Source: Alphaproteobacteria bacterium
GTDB lineage: Bacteria > Pseudomonadota > Alphaproteobacteria > Paracaedibacterales > CAITNM01
DNA length: 8,611 nt
Assembly (NCBI GenBank): GCA_947499175.1
Contig: CANMNU010000052.1
Coordinates: 1 to 8,611 of the forward strand
Direction: 5' to 3'
The position numbers were made by a program, and so were the translations under genes. Within the stretch, counting starts at the first letter, position 1; every line of letters starts with the position of its first letter. The notes beneath the pieces were generated by a model. The model saw only the letters and a program-made list of their open reading frames with translations, ran no database searches and was not told where the DNA came from. This document shows positions 1 through 6,497 of this stretch, piece by piece.

Positions 1-55
1 ATTCTGCGCAAAAATCATCCAGCAAAACAAATAAGTCTGTGATATCTTTCTTCAT
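1..55 (-). CDS. IS982-like transposase, N-terminal fragment cut by window edge
   Basis: Reading leftwards from an ATG at 55-53, the frame stays open to the window edge and gives 18 residues, MKKDITDLFVLLDDFCAE. A short acidic helix ending in D-D-F-C is typical of the N-terminus of IS982-family DDE transposases, which move the element by cut-and-paste. The catalytic domain lies outside the window, so the call rests on these residues alone. No clear Shine-Dalgarno sequence precedes the ATG, which is common for transposases. A short ORF matching by chance cannot be excluded. Confidence 0.5.
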   Translation of the reverse strand, partial: MKKDITDLFVLLDDFCAE

Positions 56-144
56 GGAAGGCCGTTTATTAAATCAATAGCTAATCTTAGCTAAAACTGC
101 CTTCTAACTCTCGCAAATACTCACTTCTAATCCAGAATTGGGGT
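56..144 (-). mobile_element. Possible 5' end of the IS982-like element
   Basis: Read on the minus strand from 144, the sequence ACCCCAATTCTGGATTAG (144-127) could be the terminal inverted repeat of the element whose transposase starts at 55. IS982-family ends often begin with AC followed by C residues. The second end is not in the window, so neither the boundary nor a target duplication can be checked. The position is an inference. Confidence 0.25.
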
Positions 145-436
145 TCTAAGGGCTGCATCTAGGATCAGTCTGATTGGCTGTGTGTGTTTGCATTTTTAAT
201 TATGAGTATAAAATCTTAAATAATGTAAGCGTCCAGTAAAGCAGTGAGAAAATTCGAGATTGTCTAGAAACCCAGTATATTGCAGCTTACCTTACCTAAA
301 CATTTAATTAATTTTTTATATGAATAAACAAAATAGAAAAAAATAAAATTAATAACAAAAAAACAAATATTATGTGAAGTATTTAAAAATATGAATTCTG
401 CAGAATAAGCCAATCATCAAGTGTCATTTTGCGATT
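145..436. other. AT-rich spacer without recognisable gene
   Basis: I read both strands and found no ORF with a credible start and no RNA-gene signature. The part from about 300 to 395 is very AT-rich, with A and T runs, and could be a promoter-proximal or curved-DNA region or simply decayed sequence. Nothing else is supported here. Confidence 0.5.
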
Positions 437-465
437 TTGCTAAATGCGCATTTATGCGCTATAGA
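437..465 (+). promoter_or_regulatory. Candidate promoter of the 98-aa gene
   Basis: A -35-like TTGCTA (437-442) and a -10-like TATAGA (460-465) are separated by exactly 17 bp, which puts transcription start near 472, about 45 bp before the ATG at 516. The spacer contains a perfect 12-bp palindrome and the -10 lies in the left arm of an inverted repeat, both described separately. This arrangement suits a repressible promoter. It is predicted from consensus only. Confidence 0.45.
442..453. repeat. 12-bp perfect palindrome in promoter spacer
   Basis: AAATGCGCATTT reads the same on both strands and lies between the candidate -35 and -10 boxes. The core ATGCG recurs at about 454 and 469 in the same stretch. 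A palindrome at this place is a plausible binding site for a dimeric regulator. Confidence 0.5.
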
Positions 466-490
466 AAAATGCGTTACACTTTTCTATAGC
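458..490. repeat. 11-bp perfect inverted repeat overlapping the -10 box
   Basis: The arms GCTATAGAAAA (458-468) and TTTTCTATAGC (480-490) are perfectly complementary with an 11-nt spacer. The left arm contains the putative -10 hexamer, so the whole repeat would not be present in the RNA. A DNA operator is therefore more likely than an RNA hairpin. An alternative is the remnant of a small transposon end, since both arms carry TATAG. Confidence 0.6.
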
Positions 491-515
491 ACTTCGTTGC
501 CTACGGCGTTATTTC

Positions 516-812
516 ATGACAGCAAGAATGCAAAATTATCGTGATAAAAAGCAACAACAAGGACTTGTTCAAGTAAGAGTTTGGGTGCCATCAGACCATG
601 AACTTTTTATCAAAAATATTGCTAAAGAGTGCCGGCCAAATACTCCACCCAAAATACCAGAACGTTATGGTAGGAAAGCTACGCCAACCCAAATTCGCCT
701 TGCAAAGTCATTTGCAACAACTAATGGTAAAGAGCCACCGGAGCATCTTTATGATTACCACATTAGTCTATCGGCTTGGATGTGGGCCCAGGGTGGTAGA
801 CCATTAAAATGA
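516..812 (+). CDS. 98-aa hypothetical protein, antitoxin-like N-terminus
   Basis: I do not recognise this as a named gene. The N-terminus is basic and polar (YRDKKQQQ, residues 8-15) followed by GLVQVRVWVP (16-25). This resembles small plasmid and phage proteins and MazE-like/DUF3018 antitoxins, where the strand pairs into a DNA-binding dimer. Residues about 54-90 (T-P-T-Q-I-R-L-A-K-S-F-A, then a leucine/tryptophan-rich helix) resemble the small C-terminal module attached to some topoisomerase III proteins. ATG 516 is chosen because family-like starts read MTxRxxxYRDK; ATG 528 is the alternative. Neither has a strong Shine-Dalgarno sequence. The gene stands alone, with its own promoter, operator-like repeats and terminator, convergent with the DUF3631 operon. 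No toxin gene is adjacent. Autoregulation is inferred from the repeats. Confidence 0.65.
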   Translation: MTARMQNYRDKKQQQGLVQVRVWVPSDHELFIKNIAKECRPNTPPKIPERYGRKATPTQIRLAKSFATTNGKEPPEHLYDYHISLSAWMWAQGGRPLK

Positions 813-837
813 CCACTGAGTTAAGTGGTTTTTTTTT
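812..837 (+). terminator. Intrinsic terminator after the 98-aa gene
   Basis: The stem ACCACT (812-817) and AGTGGT (824-829) encloses the loop GAGTTA and runs into eight further T residues after the stem. The stop codon TGA (810-812) touches the stem, so termination follows translation directly. Confidence 0.85.
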
Positions 838-846
838 ATTCATATT

Positions 847-1637
847 TTATTTTTTCTTGATTACCCTCCATATTTTGCCGTCCATCCGTCCACCTCCGCA
901 GTTTTCCTCATGTTTTCTGGACGGCTGGACGGCACGGACGGCATTTTCAGAGGCTGTAAAAGAAAAACTATTATTGTAACGTTCCCATACTTCTTCAAAT
1001 TGCAGCTTTTCAAATCCTTTTTTTGCCCACCACCAATTTCTATATTTTTCGTACTTATTTGGTAAGGTGACAGCAGCTTGACTAATTGACGTGGAGTGAT
1101 TTTTTTATCTTGGCCGCGAAAATTATAGATTGACCATGGGCTTTCTTCATCTTCACAAAGGCAGTTGATCTGATTAACTGTGTGAATTTTAATAATTGAT
1201 TTATCTGCAAAGATTTTTTCAATGTCTTTCAGCAATTCCGTGCCAATTGGTAAAGTTTCTTTGTCACTTTCTGACAAATTTGCAGCAGCTTGATACACTT
1301 TTTCTATCCAGGTATGACCTGCAAGCTTGGCAATTGCCAATAATGGTTCCCAATTATCTAGCGCTCTGTCAGAAATGCTAATATTTTCAGGAAAATTGGG
1401 TCGTGAATTTGCAATTGCTTTGGCACTATCATTCGAAAACCTTAATAACTTACGCTGTAAGTCCTTAAAAATATTGGGGTCTGCGTGCCTTAATTTTGCA
1501 GTTTTCTCAATGCTTAGCTTTCTTCTTAACTGGATGACAATAGAGCGATCATGCAAAGTATCGGGAAGGCTACCAATAATAGCAATAGCTTTTGCTCCCC
1601 AGGTACTGAATCGCTTCGGTGTATGATCGTCTCCTGT
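847..1637 (-). pseudogene. DUF3631 ATPase, 3' part (frame-disrupted)
   Basis: This stretch continues the ATPase begun at 2265 after a one-base excess near 1638-1641. In the new frame it gives TGDDHTPKRFSTWGAKAIA and then an LPDTLHDRS...RRK segment, the conserved sensor/arginine-rich region after Walker B in DUF3631 proteins. A helical region with a DNWEPLLAIAKLAG motif and a C-terminal ITPRQLVKLL helix-turn-helix-like part follow. At the A7 tract (1018-1024, minus-strand A) the frame changes again: a -1 shift restores GFEKLQFEEVWERY, the usual C-terminus, ending at TAA 847-849. Without the shift the frame runs to a stop at 861-863 with an unlikely tail. The uncorrected frame is open from about 1733 to 861 (290 codons), which an automatic caller could report as a gene. 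Confidence 0.75.
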
Positions 1638-2265
1638 AAGTTCGAATAACGTAAGCTGTATGACGAGTATGTCCTGAATTAATAATGCCGCGTAATTCAT
1701 CAGAATCCCTAATGAAAGTATCCGCTTCATCAATGATAATAGTTGGCTTCCACAATTCTACGGTGCGAAATAAAGCTGCAGCTGAAATGTTGGAGGCTAA
1801 GATAGGTTTACACACCAGATTTCCAAGGATGGAAATAACGGTGGTTTTGCCGCATCTTTTTTCAGGTGAGGAAATCGCTAGAATCGGTGATACACCTACA
1901 GAATCAATTAGCCATGTAAAGATTACCCATAGGGCTAAGACTGTATCGCTGTGTTCTGGTAAAATCGCAAACCGTTTGAATGTAGAAGACAGTTCTTGCA
2001 AAAGTTCTTCTGCCTTAACTGATTCCGTCCAGAGTTCAATGATTGGAAAAACATCATCAGATTTTTCATTCTTGTCATTAACATTTTGAGGGCGAAATTT
2101 TTCCACCTCTTTGTCTAGGGTTGCGACACTTATCCCTAAACGTTTGGCTTCACATTTCCTTAGCCGATCATATTGAATATCAGCAAGGGCAGCTAAATGT
2201 TTAATGCTTTTAGTATCAGAATCATCTGGGTTTGCAGAAAATATTATTTCATAATCTAAAAACAA
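1570..2265 (-). pseudogene. DUF3631 ATPase, 5' part (truncated by frameshift)
   Basis: The start is TTG at 2265-2263 with a good ribosome site (AAAGGA, five bases upstream), overlapping the upstream gene by 10 bp. Residues about 15-60 form a charged helical region. Walker A is SPEKRCGKTT and Walker B is IIIDEADTFI, followed by ELRGIINSGHTRHTAYVIR, all in the order expected for DUF3631 phage and island ATPases. These are thought to act as helicase or replication-initiation motors. After CGA ACT an extra base (about 1638-1641) diverts the frame, giving about 20 unrelated residues and a stop at 1570-1572. The undisturbed protein would be about 470 aa. As written, the product keeps the nucleotide-binding core but lacks the sensor/arginine region and C-terminus, so it is probably inactive unless the shift is an assembly error. 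Confidence 0.8.
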
Positions 2266-2771
2266 AGGTATTCCTTTGGAACTTTGGCTAATCCATCTTT
2301 TCCGTACTCATCATAAACAGCTGATAACACTTGCAACCAAGGGGTAGTGTAAATGTCGAGATTAATTAAAGGTGATGAATTACCAAGCAAAAAAGGCTGG
2401 GAATTATAAGGCTTGCTAGGTTGTTCATCGATATTAATAGACAGGCAACGTTCCACATCTTCTTTTTTAAAATACACGCTCCCCACAGTATCCCCTGCAG
2501 TTGGGCTGCCGTCGCATAATCTGCCATCAGCTAGCAACCGGTACCAATTTTTGTCGTAATGCCAAAATCCTGGTGACATTTTGCGGTAAGCGTAATCATG
2601 TTGAACATATGCTTCTAGATATTTTTCAGATAACAGCTGTCGTAAGCTATGCATCACTTTAAATGTATCGATAAAATCTAGGTTTGGTTCAAAGTTCATA
2701 CCTTTTTTCTTATTGATTTTTAACAGCCGATTGTGTCCTTCCCTATCAACCGTTACCTCAATAATATACAT
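2256..2771 (-). CDS. Hypothetical 171-aa island protein in the DUF3631 operon
   Basis: I do not recognise a named family. The middle contains PGFWHYDKNWYRLLADGRLCDGS, a tryptophan/tyrosine-rich stretch (about residues 67-90), then an acidic linker and a C-terminal helix TTPWLQVLSAVYDEYGKDGL (about 143-162). It lacks a signal peptide and membrane segments, so it is cytoplasmic. It starts two bases after the stop of the 76-aa gene and its 3' end overlaps the ATPase start by 10 bp, which implies translational coupling and a shared role with the ATPase. A replication accessory or helicase-loading partner is possible but is only an inference from position. Initiation at ATG 2771 has a poor ribosome site. 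An internal Met at residue 25 is an alternative start. Confidence 0.7.
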   Translation of the reverse strand: MYIIEVTVDREGHNRLLKINKKKGMNFEPNLDFIDTFKVMHSLRQLLSEKYLEAYVQHDYAYRKMSPGFWHYDKNWYRLLADGRLCDGSPTAGDTVGSVYFKKEDVERCLSINIDEQPSKPYNSQPFLLGNSSPLINLDIYTTPWLQVLSAVYDEYGKDGLAKVPKEYLCF

Positions 2772-2773
2772 GC

Positions 2774-3004
2774 TTATTTCTGTGAGAAATTTGCTTTTTT
2801 GAGTTTTTCTTCCAATTCGCTTAGGTTATCAGCGTCATATAGTGTGTATTTCATTCGGTAGTCATCTTCAGGATTTTTTAGTTTCGACTGATTTTCAGTA
2901 CTGGATCCTCTTGCATTAATTTCTTTATTCAGTTTATGAATGCCTATTGCATTCAAAACTTCATAGAAATTTAATAATCCAGGTGGTGATTGAACATTAG
3001 CCAT
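2774..3004 (-). CDS. Hypothetical 76-aa protein, first gene of the operon
   Basis: This is a small soluble protein with an N-terminal hydrophobic helix (LLNFYEVLNAIGIHKL, residues 10-25), a polar middle, and a charged C-terminal helix rich in E, L and K (SELEEKLKKA, residues 62-71). No known family is recognised. The start ATG 3004 has a clear ribosome site (AGAGGA about six bases upstream), the best in the operon. It leads the minus-strand operon with the 171-aa gene and the DUF3631 ATPase, so it is likely part of the island replication or control module. Its size and first position would suit a regulator, but no helix-turn-helix motif can be asserted. Confidence 0.7.
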   Translation of the reverse strand: MANVQSPPGLLNFYEVLNAIGIHKLNKEINARGSSTENQSKLKNPEDDYRMKYTLYDADNLSELEEKLKKANFSQK

Positions 3005-3096
3005 AAAAATAATCCTCTACTTCCATTTTTAGTTGTTTACTGTTTTATTGCAATTTTTTGACACACTATCACGGGCAATAAATATATAGAGATAAC

Positions 3097-3119
3097 TATT
3101 CAGCAGATTTAGCTGAATA
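3097..3119. repeat. 8-bp inverted repeat in divergent control region
   Basis: The arms TATTCAGC (3097-3104) and GCTGAATA (3112-3119) are perfect complements with a 7-nt spacer. The site sits between the starts of the two divergent units, with no T-run after it, so a regulator-binding site is more likely than a terminator. Confidence 0.5.
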
Positions 3120-3132
3120 ATAGATCAATATA

Positions 3133-3153
3133 TATCAAGTTTGATAGTATAAT
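3133..3153 (+). promoter_or_regulatory. Consensus -10 with abutting operator-like palindrome
   Basis: TATCAA-GT-TTGATA (3133-3146) is a perfect inverted repeat, and one base later lies a perfect -10 consensus, TATAAT (3148-3153). The -35 position has only a weak match, which suggests activator dependence or control by a protein bound to the repeat. It points rightwards, toward the short ORF at 3210 and the ATPase gene at 3391. Confidence 0.5.
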
Positions 3154-3209
3154 GGTAATTTTGATTAATTTTCTTAAATCAATCAAGGAAAATTTGTGCC
3201 ACAGCTTTT

Positions 3210-3356
3210 ATGGAACTATTTCAAACGTCAGCGGTTGATGGCAACGCCCGTGTGCTTAATGATGACGGAGTTGGGGAGGTAATAGACTTGAGCATACGCA
3301 ACTTTGGTAAGTGGTTAATGGGGCAAAATATCTCTATACAACATAGATTTCGCTAA
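3210..3356 (+). pseudogene. 48-codon ORF, possible small gene or gene remnant
   Basis: An ATG-to-TAA frame encodes MELFQTSAVDGNARVLNDDG followed by a part reading EVIDLSIRNFGKWLM. Its base composition is visibly richer in G and C than the surrounding spacer, and its amino-acid composition is balanced, as in real protein. The ATG has no ribosome site. An overlapping frame starting with GTG at 3196, six bases after AAGGAA, runs only to 3282, so the two frames could be halves of one frameshifted gene. I recognise no family. It ends 34 bp before the ATPase start and may be a small leader gene co-transcribed with it, or debris from a lost gene. Confidence 0.35.
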
Positions 3357-3390
3357 TTATAGTTAGAGCATACTTAGCGGAAAGTCTAAA

Positions 3391-4863
3391 ATGACAGATA
3401 TTTTTATTGGTAGAAAAGAGGAGATTGCTCGCCTTAAAGAAATATATGATCGAACTACGGCTGACTTTGTAGCTATTTATGGCAGGCGTCGGGTTGGAAA
3501 AACTTACCTTATTCGAAATTTTTTTAAAAAGAGTACATGCAGCTATTTTGAAGTAACAGGATTAAAAGACGGGGCTTTACACCAACAGCTTAAGCTGTTT
3601 ACAGAAAATATAGCCACAGTTTTTTATAATAACTTACCGCTGCAAGTGCCAAAAGATTGGCTCGAGGCTTTTCAGTTATTAGAGCGTGCTATTGATACCA
3701 TTGGGCAAAATATTAAAAAAGTCATTTTTATCGATGAGATTCCTTGGTTTGCAACGCCAAAATCAGGATTCATTCAAGCTTTAGATTATTATTGGAATAC
3801 CAAATTGTCTTCTAGAAAAAATCTTAAACTTATTGTGTGCGGTTCAGCAGCTTCTTGGATGCTTGATAATTTAGTTTACGCAAAAGGAGGGCTTCACAAT
3901 CGCCTAACCGCAAGTTTTCCTATTAGACCATTCACTCTACATGAAACAGAAGAATATTTAATAAAAAAGGGGATTTATTTCACAAAAGAGCAAATCGCTG
4001 AACTCTACATGAGTATTGGAGGCATTCCGCATTATCTCAATCAAATCCCTAAAGAATTATCAGTTCCACAAATTATTAATAAGCTCTGCTTTCAAAAAGA
4101 TGGATTTTTATTTAATGAATTTACTATTCTGTTTTCCTCTCTTTTTGATAATTCAGAAACTCACAATGAGATCATTCGTATATTAGCAAGCGTTAAACAA
4201 GGCCTTTCACGTGAAGATATTTTAAAAAAATCAAAGTTGTCTTCATCTGGTGGAATGTTTAAAAAACGTTTGGATGAGTTAGAGGAAGCTGGATTTATTG
4301 TTAATTTTACACCGTACGGTTACTTGAACAAAGGAACAGTTTTTAAAATTAATGATGAGTATGTGTTGTTTTACTTAAAGTGGATCGAACCAGTTTCTAA
4401 GCGCCTTCGTTTATCCATTAAGAATGAATCATATTGGGAAAGTAAAATGGCCTCGCAATCATGGAAATCATGGGCAGGGTATGCATTTGAATCTATTTGT
4501 ATTAAACATATTGAGCAAATTAAATATGCGCTTGGGATTAACGCTATTTCTTCTGAAATTGGTAGTTGGAGATATAATCCAGGAAATAATCAAGAACAAA
4601 AAGGCTGTCAAATTGATTTGCTCATAGATAGAGCTGATGGAATTATAAATTTGTGCGAAATAAAATTTCAGCAAGGCCCATTTAAGATCTCCAAAAGCTA
4701 TGCAAACGAATTACGACAAAAAATTGTAATTTATAAAATGGTAAGTAAAACTCGCAAAACTATTTTTTTAACAATGCTAACTCCGGAAGGGGTCTATAAA
4801 AATGAACATAGCAAAAATTTAGTGATCGGTGAGGTGGTCATTAACGACCTTTTTGCCAAATAA
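3391..4863 (+). CDS. AAA ATPase with C-terminal PD-(D/E)XK-type (DUF234) region
   Basis: This 490-aa protein opens with FIGRKEE (5-11), a hallmark of the 'archaeal' STAND-related ATPases. Walker A GRRRVGKT (31-38) and Walker B VIFIDE (111-116) follow, with a GSAASWM sensor-like segment near 151. A winged-helix-like region (about 255-325) precedes the DUF234-type C-terminus. There D409 in QIDLL and E423-x-K425 in CEIKF make a convincing PD-(D/E)XK nuclease signature. The length fits the family. The ribosome site GGAAAG lies eight bases before ATG 3391. The biological role of such ATPases is largely unknown. Its place in an integrative element, divergent from the replication operon and convergent with the integrase, suggests cargo, perhaps nucleic-acid-directed defence. 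That role is inference. The gene appears intact. Confidence 0.85.
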   Translation: MTDIFIGRKEEIARLKEIYDRTTADFVAIYGRRRVGKTYLIRNFFKKSTCSYFEVTGLKDGALHQQLKLFTENIATVFYNNLPLQVPKDWLEAFQLLERAIDTIGQNIKKVIFIDEIPWFATPKSGFIQALDYYWNTKLSSRKNLKLIVCGSAASWMLDNLVYAKGGLHNRLTASFPIRPFTLHETEEYLIKKGIYFTKEQIAELYMSIGGIPHYLNQIPKELSVPQIINKLCFQKDGFLFNEFTILFSSLFDNSETHNEIIRILASVKQGLSREDILKKSKLSSSGGMFKKRLDELEEAGFIVNFTPYGYLNKGTVFKINDEYVLFYLKWIEPVSKRLRLSIKNESYWESKMASQSWKSWAGYAFESICIKHIEQIKYALGINAISSEIGSWRYNPGNNQEQKGCQIDLLIDRADGIINLCEIKFQQGPFKISKSYANELRQKIVIYKMVSKTRKTIFLTMLTPEGVYKNEHSKNLVIGEVVINDLFAK

Positions 4864-5028
4864 GGCTTCCTGAAATATTATCGTCGTGATAGAGGTGGCC
4901 GTATCAAAGTTGTCTTGTGCGTGATTATGGGAACTATGCGTTAATTACTAAGGTCTTGAACTGCTTGTAAATTCAGATCAAAGCCAAGTAATAGTAGCCC
5001 ATCTGGAATACAGTACTTACGTTAATTT

Positions 5029-5046
5029 GAGATTGTAAAAAATCTC
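5029..5046. repeat. Weak hairpin between convergent ATPase and integrase genes
   Basis: GAGATT (5029-5034) and AATCTC (5041-5046) form a six-pair stem with loop GTAAAA. There is no adequate T-run on either strand, so termination of the two convergent genes is possible but weakly supported. The rest of 4864-5064 shows only a 26-codon continuation after the ATPase stop and no gene. Confidence 0.25.
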
Positions 5047-5064
5047 TTACCGTTTTTGTTTAAA

Positions 5065-6249
5065 TTACATAACGTCTGCTTTTAATCCTGCGGCTACCAA
5101 CATAGCGCTGGTTGCTCGATCAACTGACTCACGCACAGGATCTAAATCCAAACGTGCATAAATTGCTGTAGTGCTTGGTGATTTATGGTTTAACGATTTA
5201 CCAACTATCACCAATGATGTACCGGTTTTTGCTTGCCAGCTACCAAGTGTCCGCCTCAGATCGTAAATTCTTAAGTTAGCAATACCAGCCCTTTCTAGTA
5301 CACGCTTCCAGGCTTTTTTTGGCTCAACAAGATGTCCGGTAGTTCCAGATCCTGGAAAAACCCACTCAGAATTACAGCCCTGCCTTGCTCGCAAAATCTC
5401 AACAGCTTCAGGTGAAAGAGTTACCGTTTGTGAATCACCGTTTTTAGTAACAGGTATGCGCCATTCTCCACGATCTAAATGAATCCCTGACCATTGCATT
5501 GCTTGAACATTAGAGCGCCGTGCTCCAGTCAGTAAGGAAACAAGAAAGTAATCTCGAATGGTTTCGTTTGATTCTTGGGCTAACGCCTGAAAAAATGCTG
5601 GTAATTCATCGGACTGTAAAAAACGATCACGCTTATTTTCATGAAATTTTTTGATGCCGTGCGCTGGGTTAGTTCCTCTGAATAATCGGCACTCCGTAGC
5701 ATGCCCAAACAAGCTAGATGCCATAGCAACAACCCGATTTGCTGTAGTAGGGTGATCAGCGCCTATCTGTGTATGCAGCTTACCAAAATCAGTATCTTTA
5801 AATTGGGACAATTGCCGATTACCCCATTTTGCCAGATATAGGTTGAAGTCATATTGGTAAGTGCTTTTAGTTCTTTCAGATAAGTATGAGCCTCTTTTGT
5901 TGCGTCGATGTTTTAGAAATTGTTCAAATAGCTCTTGCAGTGTTGTTTCAGTTTTTAGCGCGCGAGCATCAGAATTTGGATTAATGCCTTCAACAATCAA
6001 CGCATTGATACGCGCTGCTTCTTTTCTAGCTTGTTCAATAGACATGTCAGGGTAACGTCCCAGGGTTACACGTTCTGGGTTGCTATTTTTGATGCGCTTA
6101 AAAACACAAAATGTTTTAACACCGGTACTAGTAACGCGAATCTGTAGACCATTCGTCTTTTTATCATGATAAGCTTGTCGTTGACCGCTGGCATGTAAGG
6201 ATAGTGTATCCAAAGTTGCTTTAGTAAAATTGATTTTATTCTCTGACAT
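5065..6249 (-). CDS. P4-type tyrosine recombinase (DUF4102 integrase)
   Basis: This site-specific recombinase integrates and excises the element at a tRNA gene. The N-terminal DUF4102 arm-binding domain (INFTKATLDTL, then KKTNGLQIRV and the TLGRYPDMSIEQARKEA segment) occupies about residues 1-90. A SAM-like core-binding domain follows, then the catalytic domain. Catalytic residues counted from ATG 6249 are R244 (GARRS), K269 (TKNGDS), R332 (YDLRR), H355 (LNHK) and nucleophile Y364 (IYAR). The His of the usual HxxR motif is Tyr329 here. ATG 6249 (MSENKINFTK, 394 aa) matches family starts; ATG 6276 would add nine residues. Neither has a clear ribosome site. The 5' end faces a tRNA-Thr remnant about 160 bp away, as expected for int next to att. 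The reading frame is complete, so mobility may be retained. Confidence 0.93.
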   Translation of the reverse strand: MSENKINFTKATLDTLSLHASGQRQAYHDKKTNGLQIRVTSTGVKTFCVFKRIKNSNPERVTLGRYPDMSIEQARKEAARINALIVEGINPNSDARALKTETTLQELFEQFLKHRRNKRGSYLSERTKSTYQYDFNLYLAKWGNRQLSQFKDTDFGKLHTQIGADHPTTANRVVAMASSLFGHATECRLFRGTNPAHGIKKFHENKRDRFLQSDELPAFFQALAQESNETIRDYFLVSLLTGARRSNVQAMQWSGIHLDRGEWRIPVTKNGDSQTVTLSPEAVEILRARQGCNSEWVFPGSGTTGHLVEPKKAWKRVLERAGIANLRIYDLRRTLGSWQAKTGTSLVIVGKSLNHKSPSTTAIYARLDLDPVRESVDRATSAMLVAAGLKADVM

Positions 6250-6276
6250 ATTTATACTATAGCTTATACGGTTCAT

Positions 6277-6407
6277 CCGGGGTTACAAATTAGGTGAAAT
6301 TCAGCATATTTTGGTGTAACACCATTAAGCTAACAGTAGGTTAAAGCCATTGCTGTGTAAAGGTTTGTTAAGGTTAATCAATCAGGAGAAAGCACCAGAA
6401 TTCCAAA
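6277..6407. other. Integrase-att spacer with likely arm-type sites
   Basis: This lies between the integrase start and the tRNA-Thr scar. It contains a near-perfect palindrome TGGTGT-A-ACACCA (6312-6324) and a related GGGGTTACAAAT (6280-6291). Such short GT-rich repeats upstream of P4-type integrases usually bind the DUF4102 domain and may also control int. No gene is present. Confidence 0.4.
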
Positions 6408-6452
6408 TTTGTAATCAGTAGGTTGTGAGTTCGAATCTTGCAACCGGCACCA
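6408..6452 (+). other. tRNA-Thr(TGT) 3' half, attachment-site scar
   Basis: The segment reads as loop TTTGTAA (anticodon TGT), 3' anticodon stem TCAGT, variable loop AGGTT, T-arm GTGAG-TTCGAAT-CTTGC, acceptor strand AACCGGC, discriminator A and encoded CCA, with every length correct. The 5' half is absent: the preceding bases cannot pair with TCAGT. It is thus the duplicated part of an integration site, with identity beginning at the anticodon loop, the usual crossover for P4-like recombinases. Since it is plus-oriented, the intact tRNA and the island lie to the left. Two G-U pairs in the T-stem are consistent with drift or with a normal tRNA. No second copy occurs in the window. Confidence 0.8.
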
Positions 6453-6497
6453 GTCTCAGTAATGGTTTTAAGAAATTTAGAAAATCGAATTTACCTC

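Larger units (their letters stand above)
3005..3209. other. Divergent control region between replication operon and AAA-nuclease gene
   Basis: This gene-free stretch separates two divergent transcription units. It contains an 8-bp inverted repeat (3097-3119), a 14-bp inverted repeat abutting a perfect TATAAT (3133-3153), and a weaker repeat TTGATT/AATCAA (3161-3182) just before an AAGGAA at 3185-3190. No strong leftward promoter for the 76-aa gene stands out on the minus strand. Confidence 0.5.

Noticed and set aside
598..807. 69-aa plus-strand ORF overlapping the 98-aa gene
   Set aside because: It lies entirely inside the better-supported frame and has no ribosome site or motif; it is a shadow frame.
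1685..2089. 134-aa plus-strand ORF opposite the DUF3631 ATPase
   Set aside because: Antisense to a region with clear Walker A and B motifs on the minus strand, and its own translation has no recognisable domain.
4864..4944. Read-through extension of the ATPase after its TAA (26 codons)
   Set aside because: The family normally ends near this stop, and the extension is short with no motif.
6408..6452. A functional tRNA-Thr gene
   Set aside because: No 5' half: the bases before the anticodon loop do not pair with the 3' anticodon stem and no D-arm or GCCGGTT acceptor strand is found upstream.
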